A stretch of DNA of 18,776 nt from Methylobacter sp. (GCF_023227905.1 NZ_JALOCF010000068.1:1-18776); one strand, 5' to 3'. Counted from the first letter of the stretch, positions 1 through 6,992 are shown. Made by a program: numbers and translations. The notes: generated from the sequence alone by a model not told the origin.

Positions 1-257
1 ACAATATACGGTATCGACCAATCCGGGATGCGCAGTTGCTTGAACAGTCCGCGTCTGATGATGGTTTCGATGGCTTGCAGGCACAGCCTGTGCAATTCTG
101 CGGTCGCGTCGTCGAGCACATCGATCTGGCTGCGCGTAAAGCGGTAGCAGGCCGACTCGTCCCAATAAACTTCGCCGTCCAGGGTGTGATAGTTCATGCC
201 GACTTCTTCAACGCGCCGTTGCCAATCGACGCGCGGCGTCAATTCGATGCGTTGCAT
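1..257 (-). CDS. Glutathionylspermidine synthase-like ATP-grasp protein (YgiC/YjfC family), N-terminal part only
   Basis: The reading frame runs from an ATG at 257 to the left edge without a stop, giving 85 residues. The protein opens MQRIELTPRVDWQRRVEEVG and continues with a HTLDGEVYWDES segment and a TAELHRLCLQAIE helix. From memory this matches the start of E. coli YgiC and YjfC, where the same place reads HTMYGEPYW and TAELHQMCLK. The family shares the C-terminal ATP-grasp amide-ligase fold of glutathionylspermidine synthase, but the substrate of YgiC/YjfC proteins is not settled. The ATP-grasp domain lies outside the window, so activity cannot be judged. Only 3 bp separate its start from the stop of the membrane-protein gene before it, so the two are very probably co-transcribed and translationally coupled. 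This echoes ygiB-ygiC in enterics. The family call is quite sure. Confidence 0.88.
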   Translation of the reverse strand, partial: MQRIELTPRVDWQRRVEEVGMNYHTLDGEVYWDESACYRFTRSQIDVLDDATAELHRLCLQAIETIIRRGLFKQLRIPDWSIPYI

Positions 258-260
258 GGC

Positions 261-1427
261 TCAACCGCCGAACGAAAAGTGCGAGCCGCCGAAAGAGCCG
301 AAACCGCCGCGCCTGATTGAGTTGTGATGGTAGCTCGAACCCGAGCCGCCGTGACCGTTCGAGCTGCTTTGGCATTCGGTGGCATTGCCGTTATTGTCTT
401 GGCAATTGTTTTGGCGGATTCGGAAATCTGCCGGGTTACCGGCATAACTGGCCAGCGATAAGCCGCCCAGCAATGCCAGCGACACTTGCAGCGAACGGCG
501 CGGAATTATGGCTTGGGCCGGCGCAGTAGAGGGGAGGGAGTTTTTCAGTAGCCGTTCCCAGTCCGACAACCGAGGATAAAAATCGTAGTAGAAGCCCGCG
601 CCGATCAGCAGCATTAAATAAAAATCCAGCTTATTGCCGCATAACAAAAACAGCGGCAAACCCAGCCAAGCGACGCCATTGGCAACTAGCGCGGAACGGA
701 ATGCCCTTTGATGGGCGCGCTGCAGTCTCACTGTGTACACAGGTTCAGGGGGAGGCGGCGCGGCCAGTCGACGCAATAACCCGTATCCACCCAGTGCAAT
801 ACCGACAAATAGCAGCCGGAGCGGCACTTCCGGCAAGTTGGGCGCGTAACCGTTAAAAGCCCAGTAGCGTTCGTTTAGAAAAGCCGCAACAATCACATAC
901 AACAACAGATAAACGGCGGTCACCACCGCCATAAACCGAAACGACGACAGCGCTTTCCCAAATTCGATGCTAACTACGCTGTTCGGGCTAACGGGCGTAC
1001 GGGGAAAACTGCCGATGTGATAAACGTTACGGTGATAATTATTCAGCCAGAGTCTAAGTTCTGCCGACAGGCAGCTCTCCGATACCTTGATTGATTCGCG
1101 GATATTCCTGTCCAGGCCGTGAAAAAAATATGTCGCCTGCTTCCGGTAGTCTGTAACCAGCGCATGGGTCGGGATCGTGGTTTCGCCAAAATAGCCGGCT
1201 TTGACGATTTTGTCAGGATAGAAGGTGACCGAGCGGGTGTTCAGAATACCGATGATGTTCCAGGCTGCATATGACGCCAACAGCACCAGAATGACTTCGA
1301 GGATAAAAAAATTGCTGCACAGTCCCAGCCACGCCAAGAAGATCGCCAAGGCCAAACACAGCAGAGCCAACAGTTTTTTCCACGGGCTGTAAACGATAGT
1401 CAGTTTCTGATGATGTGAGGATGTCAT
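261..1427 (-). CDS. Polytopic membrane protein with a YgiB-like Gly/Ser-rich C-terminal tail
   Basis: This 388-residue protein matches no family I recognise over most of its length. Hydrophobic segments lie at about residues 15-50 (probably two helices), 167-188, 203-222, 245-282 and 312-330, so it is an inner-membrane protein with about six or seven spans. Residues 55-165 form a polar domain. The C-terminal 55 residues differ in character: two Cys in a QNNCQDNNGNATECQ segment, then a His/Ser/Gly-rich stretch ending RRGGFGSFGGSHFSFGG. That ending resembles the conserved RGGFG...GG tail of YgiB/DUF1190 proteins, whose genes often precede ygiC/yjfC. The next gene, 3 bp downstream, is a YgiC-like ATP-grasp protein, which supports the comparison. 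The ATG at 1427 has no good Shine-Dalgarno sequence, so the start is less certain than the frame. It may be a fusion in which the YgiB-type substrate tail is carried on a membrane protein; that is inference. Confidence 0.8.
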   Translation of the reverse strand: MTSSHHQKLTIVYSPWKKLLALLCLALAIFLAWLGLCSNFFILEVILVLLASYAAWNIIGILNTRSVTFYPDKIVKAGYFGETTIPTHALVTDYRKQATYFFHGLDRNIRESIKVSESCLSAELRLWLNNYHRNVYHIGSFPRTPVSPNSVVSIEFGKALSSFRFMAVVTAVYLLLYVIVAAFLNERYWAFNGYAPNLPEVPLRLLFVGIALGGYGLLRRLAAPPPPEPVYTVRLQRAHQRAFRSALVANGVAWLGLPLFLLCGNKLDFYLMLLIGAGFYYDFYPRLSDWERLLKNSLPSTAPAQAIIPRRSLQVSLALLGGLSLASYAGNPADFRIRQNNCQDNNGNATECQSSSNGHGGSGSSYHHNSIRRGGFGSFGGSHFSFGG

Positions 1428-1699
1428 TTTTGCAGCTACGTTCAGCGAGGATGGTCAAGTTATTGTGCATGTAAATTAACGGCTAAGCATAGCCGATGAT
1501 GATCAGATCTGCCGAAAATATGGGCATTGGCTGTTATGAAAGGCAGATCGTGAGGTTTGATCAGGGCGTCTGTTATGTACGCTAGCCAACGGTAAGCAAC
1601 GAGAAATTCTGCTAGTGTAATTATAATAAAAGTAGTTGTTTAGAGCTTTTAGTCATGTTTTACCGTATAGGAAATTAAGGCCTATTTAGGAGAAAGGTT
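1428..1699. other. Divergent intergenic region with a possible -10 element
   Basis: This 272-bp gap separates the minus-strand membrane-protein operon from the plus-strand gene at 1700, so it must carry promoters for both. A TATAAT hexamer lies at 1622-1627 in an AT-rich stretch on the plus strand. No convincing TTGACA-like box sits 16-18 bp upstream of it, so the promoter call is weak. No coding frame or clear inverted repeat was seen. Confidence 0.35.
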
Positions 1700-2245
1700 A
1701 TGGCTATTAAAAAAGAGTTATACGGCTTAAAAAGGTCGATAATCTTGGCGCTGGTATCGATTTTCAACATTTCTATGCCGCAGACGTTAAACGCCAATAT
1801 CTTACGATCAACAGATTCCCTGGAATTGATTAATTCCTCCTGTCCGGCCGGCTCCGGGCAATATGAAGAACTCAAGCAATTAAAGAAAGACATCAGTACC
1901 GCCGACACGCTCAACCATGCGCGTGAACTGGCGCTTGCCCCCACTGACGAAGCCATCCAAGCCCTCAAGAATGCACGCAACATCATGCCGTTCAGCGATG
2001 ATTTGCGTTCGGCCGAAACGCGTCTTAGTGATTCCCGCTCGCGCATACTCGTGGCATCCTCCCAGGCACAAGTCGCCGATGAATTTTCCGGCATAATGCT
2101 GGCGGGGCTTGATGACGATAGTGCCGCCAGGGTAAGCACCGGTGCAGGGGGATGCAATTATTCTACAGGTGAGGTGATTGCCATCGTGGTCGGCTTGATT
2201 CTGGGGATTATCCCCGGCCTGATTTTACTTGTGGTGCTTTGTTGA
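1700..2245 (+). CDS. Exported small protein of unknown function with a C-terminal hydrophobic helix
   Basis: This is a 181-residue protein of no family I recognise. The start is well supported: AGGAGA at 1688-1693 lies 6 bp before the ATG. Residues 1-33 look like a signal peptide or signal anchor (KKELYGLKR, a hydrophobic core, then LNAN). Residues 50-130 are polar and helix-forming, with regularly spaced Leu/Ala. Residues 157-180 form a Gly-spaced hydrophobic helix (GLILGIIPGLILLVVL), and the last residue is Cys181. Other cysteines are Cys48 and Cys152. A cleaved signal plus a C-terminal helix would leave the middle part in the periplasm, anchored by its tail. Downstream come 216 bp before the DUF1993 gene, so it is probably monocistronic. 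A long minus-strand frame overlaps it but lacks its ribosome-binding site and protein-like composition. Confidence 0.75.
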   Translation: MAIKKELYGLKRSIILALVSIFNISMPQTLNANILRSTDSLELINSSCPAGSGQYEELKQLKKDISTADTLNHARELALAPTDEAIQALKNARNIMPFSDDLRSAETRLSDSRSRILVASSQAQVADEFSGIMLAGLDDDSAARVSTGAGGCNYSTGEVIAIVVGLILGIIPGLILLVVLC

Positions 2246-2461
2246 CAGCGGGTCACCGAACAGCATGACGATACCGTATTGAGGAAACCGATGGCGGGAG
2301 GCTTAAGTCATCTGACTGTCCTTGTTACCGTTTGATCCGGATTGCAATAAGTTCAACTCGAAAATGTTTACAGTTTTATATGTTAAACTCAGGCTCTTGT
2401 AAGCAATAATTTTTATTGCGCTATCGTTCAGCAATTTCCTCATCATTCATCGGAGCACCCT
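2246..2461 (+). promoter_or_regulatory. Leader region of the DUF1993 gene with a small hairpin
   Basis: This gap holds no coding frame. A perfect 7-bp stem with a 3-nt loop (GCAATAA at 2403-2409, TTATTGC at 2413-2419) lies 42 bp before the DUF1993 start. It is AT-rich, so the structure would be weak, and it could arise by chance. The start itself has GGAG at 2450-2453. No clear -35/-10 pair was found. Confidence 0.25.
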
Positions 2462-2968
2462 ATGTCATTGACCATGTATCAAGCATCCATTCCTGCTTTT
2501 GTACGCATGTTAGGCAATTTGTCCGCGATTCTCGATAAAGCTGCCGCCCATGCCGAAGCGAAGAAAATCGATCCCGCCGTTTTTGTGAATGCGCGTCTGG
2601 CTCCGGATATGTTTCCGCTTAGCCGCCAGGTACAAATTGCGACTGACATGGTTAAAGGTTGCGCTGCCCGGCTGGCAGGCATCGAAGTACCCCACTATGA
2701 AGATAATGAAACCACTTTTGCCGAGTTACAGGCGCGTATCGACAAGACCAAGGCGTTCATGCAAAGCGTAAATGCCTCGCAAATCGACGGCAGTGAAGAG
2801 CGCCCAATTACACTGAAATTCGGCAGCAGGGAACTGAGCTTTTTAGGCCAGCCTTACTTGCTGGATTTTGTGCTGCCCAATTTTCATTTTCACCTCAGCA
2901 TGACTTACGCCATACTGCGGCATAATGGCGTGGAAATAGGAAAGAAGGATTATGTAGGCGATTACTGA
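2462..2968 (+). CDS. DUF1993 domain-containing protein
   Basis: The 168-residue protein fits DUF1993 over its full length: an N-terminal MSLTMYQASIPAFVRMLGNL, a central SRQVQIATDMVKGCAARLAG helix, and a C-terminal PNFHFHLSMTYAILRHNGVEIGK block. DUF1993 proteins are small soluble proteins thought to adopt a DinB-like four-helix fold, and none has a firmly known reaction. The C-terminal HFHLSMTYAILRH block, rich in His, is the most conserved part of the family as I know it. No signal peptide or membrane segment is present, so it should be cytoplasmic. GGAG 8 bp before the ATG supports the start. A strong terminator begins 23 bp after the stop, so it is probably a single-gene transcript. Confidence 0.9.
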   Translation: MSLTMYQASIPAFVRMLGNLSAILDKAAAHAEAKKIDPAVFVNARLAPDMFPLSRQVQIATDMVKGCAARLAGIEVPHYEDNETTFAELQARIDKTKAFMQSVNASQIDGSEERPITLKFGSRELSFLGQPYLLDFVLPNFHFHLSMTYAILRHNGVEIGKKDYVGDY

Positions 2969-2991
2969 TCGGCGCTTTGTAACGCCTTAAC

Positions 2992-3033
2992 AAGCCCTGC
3001 GCGGATTTAAATCTGCGCAGGGCTTTGTTTTTT
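2992..3033 (+). terminator. Rho-independent terminator after the DUF1993 gene
   Basis: AAGCCCTGCGC (2992-3002) pairs perfectly with GCGCAGGGCTT (3015-3025). The intervening GATTTAAATC (3004-3013) is itself palindromic and extends the stem. The stem ends in a run TTTGTTTTTT on the plus strand. It ends the DUF1993 transcript and isolates it from the next gene. Confidence 0.93.
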
Positions 3034-3157
3034 AGCCTCGCTTTAAGCTTACCTCAAGCTGTACCGGCTATCATAAAGCCACTTGCATCAAATTTTCCCG
3101 TTCAACCCCGGATTGCCGTTCATGGGCGGCAGCCGGCTGTTTACGATAAAACTTAGT

Positions 3158-4447
3158 ATGAAAACACTCAAAATGCAGGGGTCGATTGCCTGCGGAATCG
3201 ACTTCGGAACCTCGAACACCACGGTAGCAATTGCCCACGGAAATGACGATCAAATAATCTTGGTCCCGTTAGAAGAGGAGCATTTAACGATACCTTCGAC
3301 TATTTTCTTTCCGGCAGAAAGCCCGACCGCTGTTTTTGGCCGCAAAGCCATTAACGCCCATGTCGCTCAAGATGAGGGCCGGTTTATGAGAAGTTTTAAG
3401 CGCGTGCTTGGCACATCTCTGATGAAAGAAGGGACTCATATTAGCGGAAGAAAAACAAAATTCGAGCACATCATCGGTCACTTTATCGAGGATATTAAAA
3501 GCAAGTCAGAGTCATTGGCCGACAGGGAAATCCAGAACGTCGTTGCCGGCAGGCCGGTTCATTTTGTCGACGGCAATGACCAAGCGGACAAGGAGGCGGA
3601 AAGCCAGCTCGAAGCCATATTCGCGTCCGCCGGATTTAAAAACATCCGTTTTCAATATGAGCCTATTGCCGCCGCATTTGCTCATGAATTAACGATGGGC
3701 GATACCGAGCGTTTAGCGGTCGTTATGGACATTGGCGGCGGCACGTCCGACTTTACGATCATGCGGCTATCCGGGCGCTATATCAACAAGCTCGACCGCC
3801 AGCAGGATATTCTGGCTAATGCGGGAATTCGCATCGGCGGTAACGATTTTGACCGGGCATTAAGCTTGAAATGTTTTATGCCGCTATTGGGATTGGGTTC
3901 GCTTTGGGGAGCCAAAGGCTTGGGCTTTCCGATAACGCCTTTCTTTGACCTTTCTGAATTGAGCAAAATTCAGTATATGTACACGCAAAAATACAAAAGG
4001 GATTTAAAAGAGCTGGTCAGTCAATCGAATGACAAGGCCCTTACCCATAGACTGCTGTCAATTGTAGAGGAAGAGCAGGGGCATACCTTGATGGCCGCAG
4101 TCGAGGAAGCCAAGATTCAACTTAGCTCATCCGAGCAAACAACCGCTGATCTTTCTTTCATTGAAGCGGATTTGCAAGCGGATATCGAACGGACGCAATT
4201 CGAGGATAGCCTGTACGGGAATATTGAGAGCATCCAAAAAACCATCAATGACTGCATTACCGTTGCGGGAGTGAAAGCAGACGATGTTGCGCTGGTCATT
4301 TTAACCGGTGGCGGCACCGCTATTCCGCTGATTCAAAAAATCACCCGACGGATATTTCCGCAAGCCGAAATTTCAGATGGCAACCGCTTGTCTAGCGTGG
4401 GCTTTGGTTTGGCGTGTGATGCCAGACGGTATTATTTAGAGGGCTAA
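3158..4447 (+). CDS. yegD: Hsp70-family ATPase, YegD type
   Basis: This is an actin-like ATPase of the Hsp70 superfamily. With the start used here it has 429 residues. The phosphate-1 loop is IDFGTSN (residues 14-20), the phosphate-2 loop is DIGGGTSDF from Asp191, and the adenosine motif is LTGGGTAIPL around residue 384. The block FQYEPIAAAFAHE and the later AEEAKIQLSS-like helix are typical of E. coli YegD (450 residues). As in YegD, there is no DnaK-type substrate-binding domain. The function of YegD is not established. The frame is open back to a TTG at 3083, with ATG codons at 3122, 3158 and 3173 and no clear Shine-Dalgarno before any of them. I chose 3158 because it puts the first nucleotide-binding strand near the N-terminus; 3173 is nearly as good. 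No terminator is visible directly after the stop. Confidence 0.9.
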   Translation: MKTLKMQGSIACGIDFGTSNTTVAIAHGNDDQIILVPLEEEHLTIPSTIFFPAESPTAVFGRKAINAHVAQDEGRFMRSFKRVLGTSLMKEGTHISGRKTKFEHIIGHFIEDIKSKSESLADREIQNVVAGRPVHFVDGNDQADKEAESQLEAIFASAGFKNIRFQYEPIAAAFAHELTMGDTERLAVVMDIGGGTSDFTIMRLSGRYINKLDRQQDILANAGIRIGGNDFDRALSLKCFMPLLGLGSLWGAKGLGFPITPFFDLSELSKIQYMYTQKYKRDLKELVSQSNDKALTHRLLSIVEEEQGHTLMAAVEEAKIQLSSSEQTTADLSFIEADLQADIERTQFEDSLYGNIESIQKTINDCITVAGVKADDVALVILTGGGTAIPLIQKITRRIFPQAEISDGNRLSSVGFGLACDARRYYLEG

Positions 4448-4615
4448 TTGAGCTCAGGCCACAGGAATAAGGAATTAATGGTAATCTCCATGAGGACTGC
4501 GGAGTTTTGTCGAATTTGAACTAAGTGCGTTTAGACTTACAGAGAAATCAACTGGGTAGGGCGTGCAGGGAGTAAGACATGATTCGCGGCTTTAATCAGC
4601 AAGGCTAATAACCGC

Positions 4616-4659
4616 GGAGTGCAGGCTCTGCCTGCTCTGGCAAGCGGAGCTTGCACTCC
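4616..4659. repeat. 44-bp double-hairpin interspersed repeat (REP-like)
   Basis: Outer arms GGAGTGCA (4616-4623) and TGCACTCC (4652-4659) enclose two adjacent small hairpins: GCAGGC-TCT-GCCTGC (4621-4635) and GCAAGC-GGA-GCTTGC (4640-4654). Single strands of it could fold into either a long stem or two short ones. The form suggests a dispersed REP-like element. A degraded relative with the same GCAGGCTCTGC core lies at 10102-10112, with GCTTGCAC at 10129-10136. Confidence 0.75.
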
Positions 4660-4684
4660 TGGAACTTTCCGGAAGCTATTTTAT

Positions 4685-4725
4685 AACCTGACAGATACCG
4701 GTTTATCACGGGTATCTATCAGGTT
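4685..4725. repeat. 15-bp inverted repeat (stem-loop) between convergent genes
   Basis: AACCTGACAGATACC (4685-4699) pairs with GGTATCTATCAGGTT (4711-4725) with one mismatch and an 11-nt loop. Neither strand has a T-run after it, so it is not a standard intrinsic terminator. Its place between convergent genes suggests transcript-end protection, or a binding site. Confidence 0.65.
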
Positions 4726-4808
4726 AAGTTCAGCCTATCCGTTTTTTACTTCAGACCGTTTTTCCATCAATTGCGATGGGTTGATTCTCTCGAAATAACA
4801 TTCGCAGA

Positions 4809-5099
4809 CTAAATGCCGTTTGGATAATCGTAACTGTAATGCTTGCGCAATGGTTTGATCACTTCCCATTGACTATCCAAGCCTGCGTGGAACGATACCA
4901 GATCGCCAGGCAGAATGCGTACCGACTCTCCGCCGGCAGGCGTTACCAGAATTTCTCCTTCCAGCACATAGGCGCATTCAGTTTCATCAAAATCAATTGG
5001 AAATTTTGAAATTTCTTTTTCCCAGATTTCCCAGTTGGAAACACCCAGTTGTTGTAAGCGCTCTTCACTTGGATTGTGTTCGATGGTAATTTTGCTCAT
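4809..5099 (-). CDS. Small cupin-domain protein (Cupin_3/DUF861 type)
   Basis: This 96-residue protein is a single small beta-barrel. The segment from Glu42 (ECAYVLEGEILVTPAGGESV) and the following LPGDLVSFHAGLDSQWEVIKPLRKHY match the usual Cupin_3 pattern of a W/Y-x-LEGE strand, a GD turn, an F-x-AGL strand and a W-x-V ending. The classic metal-binding His pair of larger cupins is not obvious, so metal binding is uncertain. Related proteins include the (S)-ureidoglycine aminohydrolase cupin fold, but at this length a specific reaction cannot be given. AGGAA about 6 bp before the ATG supports the start. It is cytoplasmic and appears monocistronic. Confidence 0.87.
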   Translation of the reverse strand: MSKITIEHNPSEERLQQLGVSNWEIWEKEISKFPIDFDETECAYVLEGEILVTPAGGESVRILPGDLVSFHAGLDSQWEVIKPLRKHYSYDYPNGI

Positions 5100-5174
5100 G
5101 TTGTTCCTAAAAAATTAAACTTGTTAGAACGGCAATTTTAACACCAGGTCAGCCTGTGCGCTATTTGCCACCTA

Positions 5175-5395
5175 AATTAACCTGAGTTCGGGCTTGAATT
5201 GGATGCCAAGGTAGTCGAGGGTCCGCTTTGCCCGCTCCAGTGTCTTGGTATCGACAACAACCAGTACCGCTTGATCGTCCTGGGGGAAGCTTTAAGAAAA
5301 CGGGCCCGATCCTTTAAAAAGGGCAACCTGGGACAATATTTTCGCGGTATCCGGTCTTAATGCCGAGATTCCGCGCGGTGTAATAAGCTTGTAAG
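5175..5395 (-). pseudogene. Decayed coding remnant, family unknown
   Basis: This stretch lies in the 448-bp gap between the cupin and DapB-like genes. On the minus strand, one frame reads DTAKILSQVALFKGSGPFS before a stop. After that stop the same strand gives QDDQAVLVVVDTKTLERAKR, then TLDYLGIQFKPELRLI and a stop at about 5176. Both look like genuine protein sequence, but no start codon with a ribosome-binding site joins them. The first piece faintly recalls the opening of a cyclic-nucleotide-binding domain (a run like ILxxVALFKGL). I could not assign the second piece. The best reading is the 3' end of a lost gene carrying at least one inactivating change. Confidence 0.35.
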
Positions 5396-5488
5396 CCCAA
5401 GGGCAAGGGCGCCTGAGATTGTTTTGCCGTTTTATACCCAAAGGGCATAAGTTTCGTTTGAGCAGGCAGGCTGCTCAACTCAGCTTTA

Positions 5489-5529
5489 AAATTAAGTTAT
5501 CTTAGGCTTTGCCAAAGATAACTTAATTT
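5489..5529 (-). terminator. Long perfect inverted repeat, likely terminator of the DapB-like gene
   Basis: AAATTAAGTTATCTT (5489-5503) and AAGATAACTTAATTT (5515-5529) are perfect 15-bp arms around an 11-nt loop that contains a GGC/GCC pair. On the minus strand it starts 19 bp past the stop of the DapB-like gene and ends in TTTT. The stem is AT-rich and the T-run short, so it may end or stabilise the transcript rather than terminate strongly. Confidence 0.6.
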
Positions 5530-5547
5530 GTCATGCCGAATGATGAA

Positions 5548-6324
5548 TTAATTCCCTACTCCGACAAAGTCCGGCCTCGGCAATTCGTTATTGGCCGTTT
5601 GCAGCAGTAGATCTTCAAACGTGTAAAAGCCTATCGCGCAGTTTTCGAGCTGGGCTAATGCGAAAGCTGCGCCGGTGCCGAATGCTTCGCGCCTGATCGA
5701 TGAATGAACTAAACGGACTGTTTGGTGGGGGAAACCGAAAATGACTTCATGCTCGCCAATAATGCCACCGAGCCGCAACGAGGTAATTTGTTCTTCCTCC
5801 AGACCTAATTTTTCTGCAATTTTAAGTGCCGTGCCTGAAACTTCGGGCTTTTCCTTAAAGTGTTGCTCAAGGATTTCCACGTCGGCGAACGGAGCGATCT
5901 TGCGCAGCAGATTGGCCGCCGTCATCAGGAAATTAATGCCTAAAGTAATATTGGGAGAACACATGACGCGTGTATGTTTGCCCAGGCTGCGAACGTAAGC
6001 CAGATCGTTTTCCGAATAAGCGGAAATTGCGCTGACCAGCATGATTTTGCGTTTGCGCACTATTTCCCCGTAAGCATGTACGGCTTCCGGCGAAGAAAAA
6101 TCCACGACCGCATCGACCGGATGCCGGGCAAACAACATTTCGAACGATTGCCGATCGACGCCGAAAATAGGAATATCGGTATCAGGATGAGTTTTGACGG
6201 AACCGCCGGCAGTGCGGCGGGCAATCCAGCAGAGTTCGAAACGCGGGTCTGCGTTGAGTACGTTGGCTACGGCTTTGCCGGTTTTACCATAACCGATAAG
6301 ACCGATACGTGTTTTAAAAGACAC
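5548..6324 (-). CDS. dapB: DapB-family 4-hydroxy-tetrahydrodipicolinate reductase (divergent)
   Basis: This 258-residue protein has the DapB plan. An N-terminal Rossmann motif (GLIGYGKTG, residues 8-16) precedes a VVDFSSPEA strand around residue 73. SPNITLGINFLM follows at 123-134, then the catalytic region EQHFKEKPEVSGTA at 153-166. DapB reduces 4-hydroxy-tetrahydrodipicolinate with NAD(P)H in lysine and diaminopimelate synthesis. The usual signature is HHRxKxDAPSGTA. Here the first His (His155), the Lys (Lys159) and the SGT substrate loop are kept, the second His is Phe, and one residue is missing before SGT. The end (RREAFGTGAAFALAQL) is typical. The start is GTG at 6324, chosen because AAAGGAGG lies 7 bp upstream. 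Its neighbours are not lysine-pathway genes, so it may be a paralogue with another substrate or the only copy; the window cannot tell. Confidence 0.8.
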   Translation of the reverse strand: MSFKTRIGLIGYGKTGKAVANVLNADPRFELCWIARRTAGGSVKTHPDTDIPIFGVDRQSFEMLFARHPVDAVVDFSSPEAVHAYGEIVRKRKIMLVSAISAYSENDLAYVRSLGKHTRVMCSPNITLGINFLMTAANLLRKIAPFADVEILEQHFKEKPEVSGTALKIAEKLGLEEEQITSLRLGGIIGEHEVIFGFPHQTVRLVHSSIRREAFGTGAAFALAQLENCAIGFYTFEDLLLQTANNELPRPDFVGVGN

Positions 6325-6642
6325 GATAAACCTCCTTTGATGTGTATTGGAGAATATTAAAGATACGCAATCGAATGCATACGATTAAGTGTTGAGTAGC
6401 GCAGAACAAAGAGCGAATATTTAAAGTGCACTCGGAAAAATCTAACAATATGCAGCAAATGTAATGGTAGAGGCCTTTTCGCGTACCCTCGGAATGATAG
6501 CTTTTCGATCCTTAAATTTTGATTAAAGTTTGCTTAAAAAGTTTTTTTAACAATATTCTTGCTGAGTACAAGAGCGTTGTTATCGCTTGTTTTGTCGTAT
6601 CAATTTCCATATCTTTAGTAAATGCAGCTTACCGCCATCGCT
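6325..6642. other. AT-rich intergenic region upstream of the DapB-like gene
   Basis: This stretch of about 318 bp holds the upstream region of the DapB-like gene (minus) and the decayed tail of the IS200 remnant. It has AT-rich runs around 6510-6560. No coding frame with a ribosome-binding site, strong hairpin or clear promoter was recognised. Confidence 0.3.
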
Positions 6643-6927
6643 TTACTTAAAGTTGCAAGCTATAGCTATTGCACTTTTGCCCTTAATGAAGACGACCGCT
6701 TACGACGCCGGGTATTTGGGCGGGATCGAAATCAGAATATGCACATGATCCGATACCCAATGCCCTTCCAATATTTTGCACTATTTTTGCGCAGCCAAAT
6801 CTTTCAGCAGCTCCCCCAAATATCTTCCGAGCCCTTGATTGAGGCTTTTCTTCCTGTAGTTCGGTATCCAAACCGCATGATGCTTACATTCCCATTGTGT
6901 ATGTTTTAAACTCTCTGGCGGATTCAT
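6643..6927 (-). pseudogene. tnpA: IS200/IS605-family transposase TnpA remnant
   Basis: On the minus strand, from the ATG at 6927, the frame reads MNPPESLKHTQWECKHHAVW, then IPNYRKKSLNQGL and RYLGELLKDLAAQK, a typical Y1-transposase N-terminus. A TAG at 6781-6783 interrupts it. The frame then goes on with CKILEGHWVSDHVHILISIP, which contains the HxH (HVH) metal-binding motif of HUH transposases. A TAA at 6700-6702 follows, then VVFIKGKSAIAIA and a third stop at 6643-6645. The C-terminal part with the catalytic tyrosine helix is absent. The element is therefore dead: two in-frame stops and a 3' truncation. IS200-type elements carry only this gene and end in subterminal hairpins; the likely one is listed at 6993-7010. 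Confidence 0.9.
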
Positions 6928-6992
6928 CGTTTGTTTTCTTATCTTTACGGTGAGACTCTCGATGATTCCCGGAATTGTCAAAATTTGCGAGT

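Larger units (their letters stand above)
4448..4808. other. Convergent intergenic region with repeat and hairpin
   Basis: This gap lies between the YegD gene (plus) and the cupin gene (minus), whose 3' ends face each other. It holds a double-hairpin repeat (4616-4659) and a long stem-loop (4685-4725), each listed separately. No coding frame with a ribosome-binding site was seen in it. Confidence 0.5.

Noticed and set aside
36..320. 94-residue plus-strand frame at the left edge
   Set aside because: It is antisense to the YgiC-like coding sequence, which shows clear family motifs.
1622..1627. Full sigma-70 promoter before the gene at 1700
   Set aside because: A TATAAT is present but no acceptable -35 box lies at the right distance, so it is only noted within the intergenic entry.
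1675..2157. 160-residue minus-strand frame opposite the gene at 1700
   Set aside because: Ser/Ala-rich composition typical of antisense frames. The plus gene has a strong ribosome-binding site and a signal-like start.
6622..6909. 95-residue plus-strand frame over the IS200 remnant
   Set aside because: It is the complement of recognisable TnpA sequence; the real reading is minus strand.
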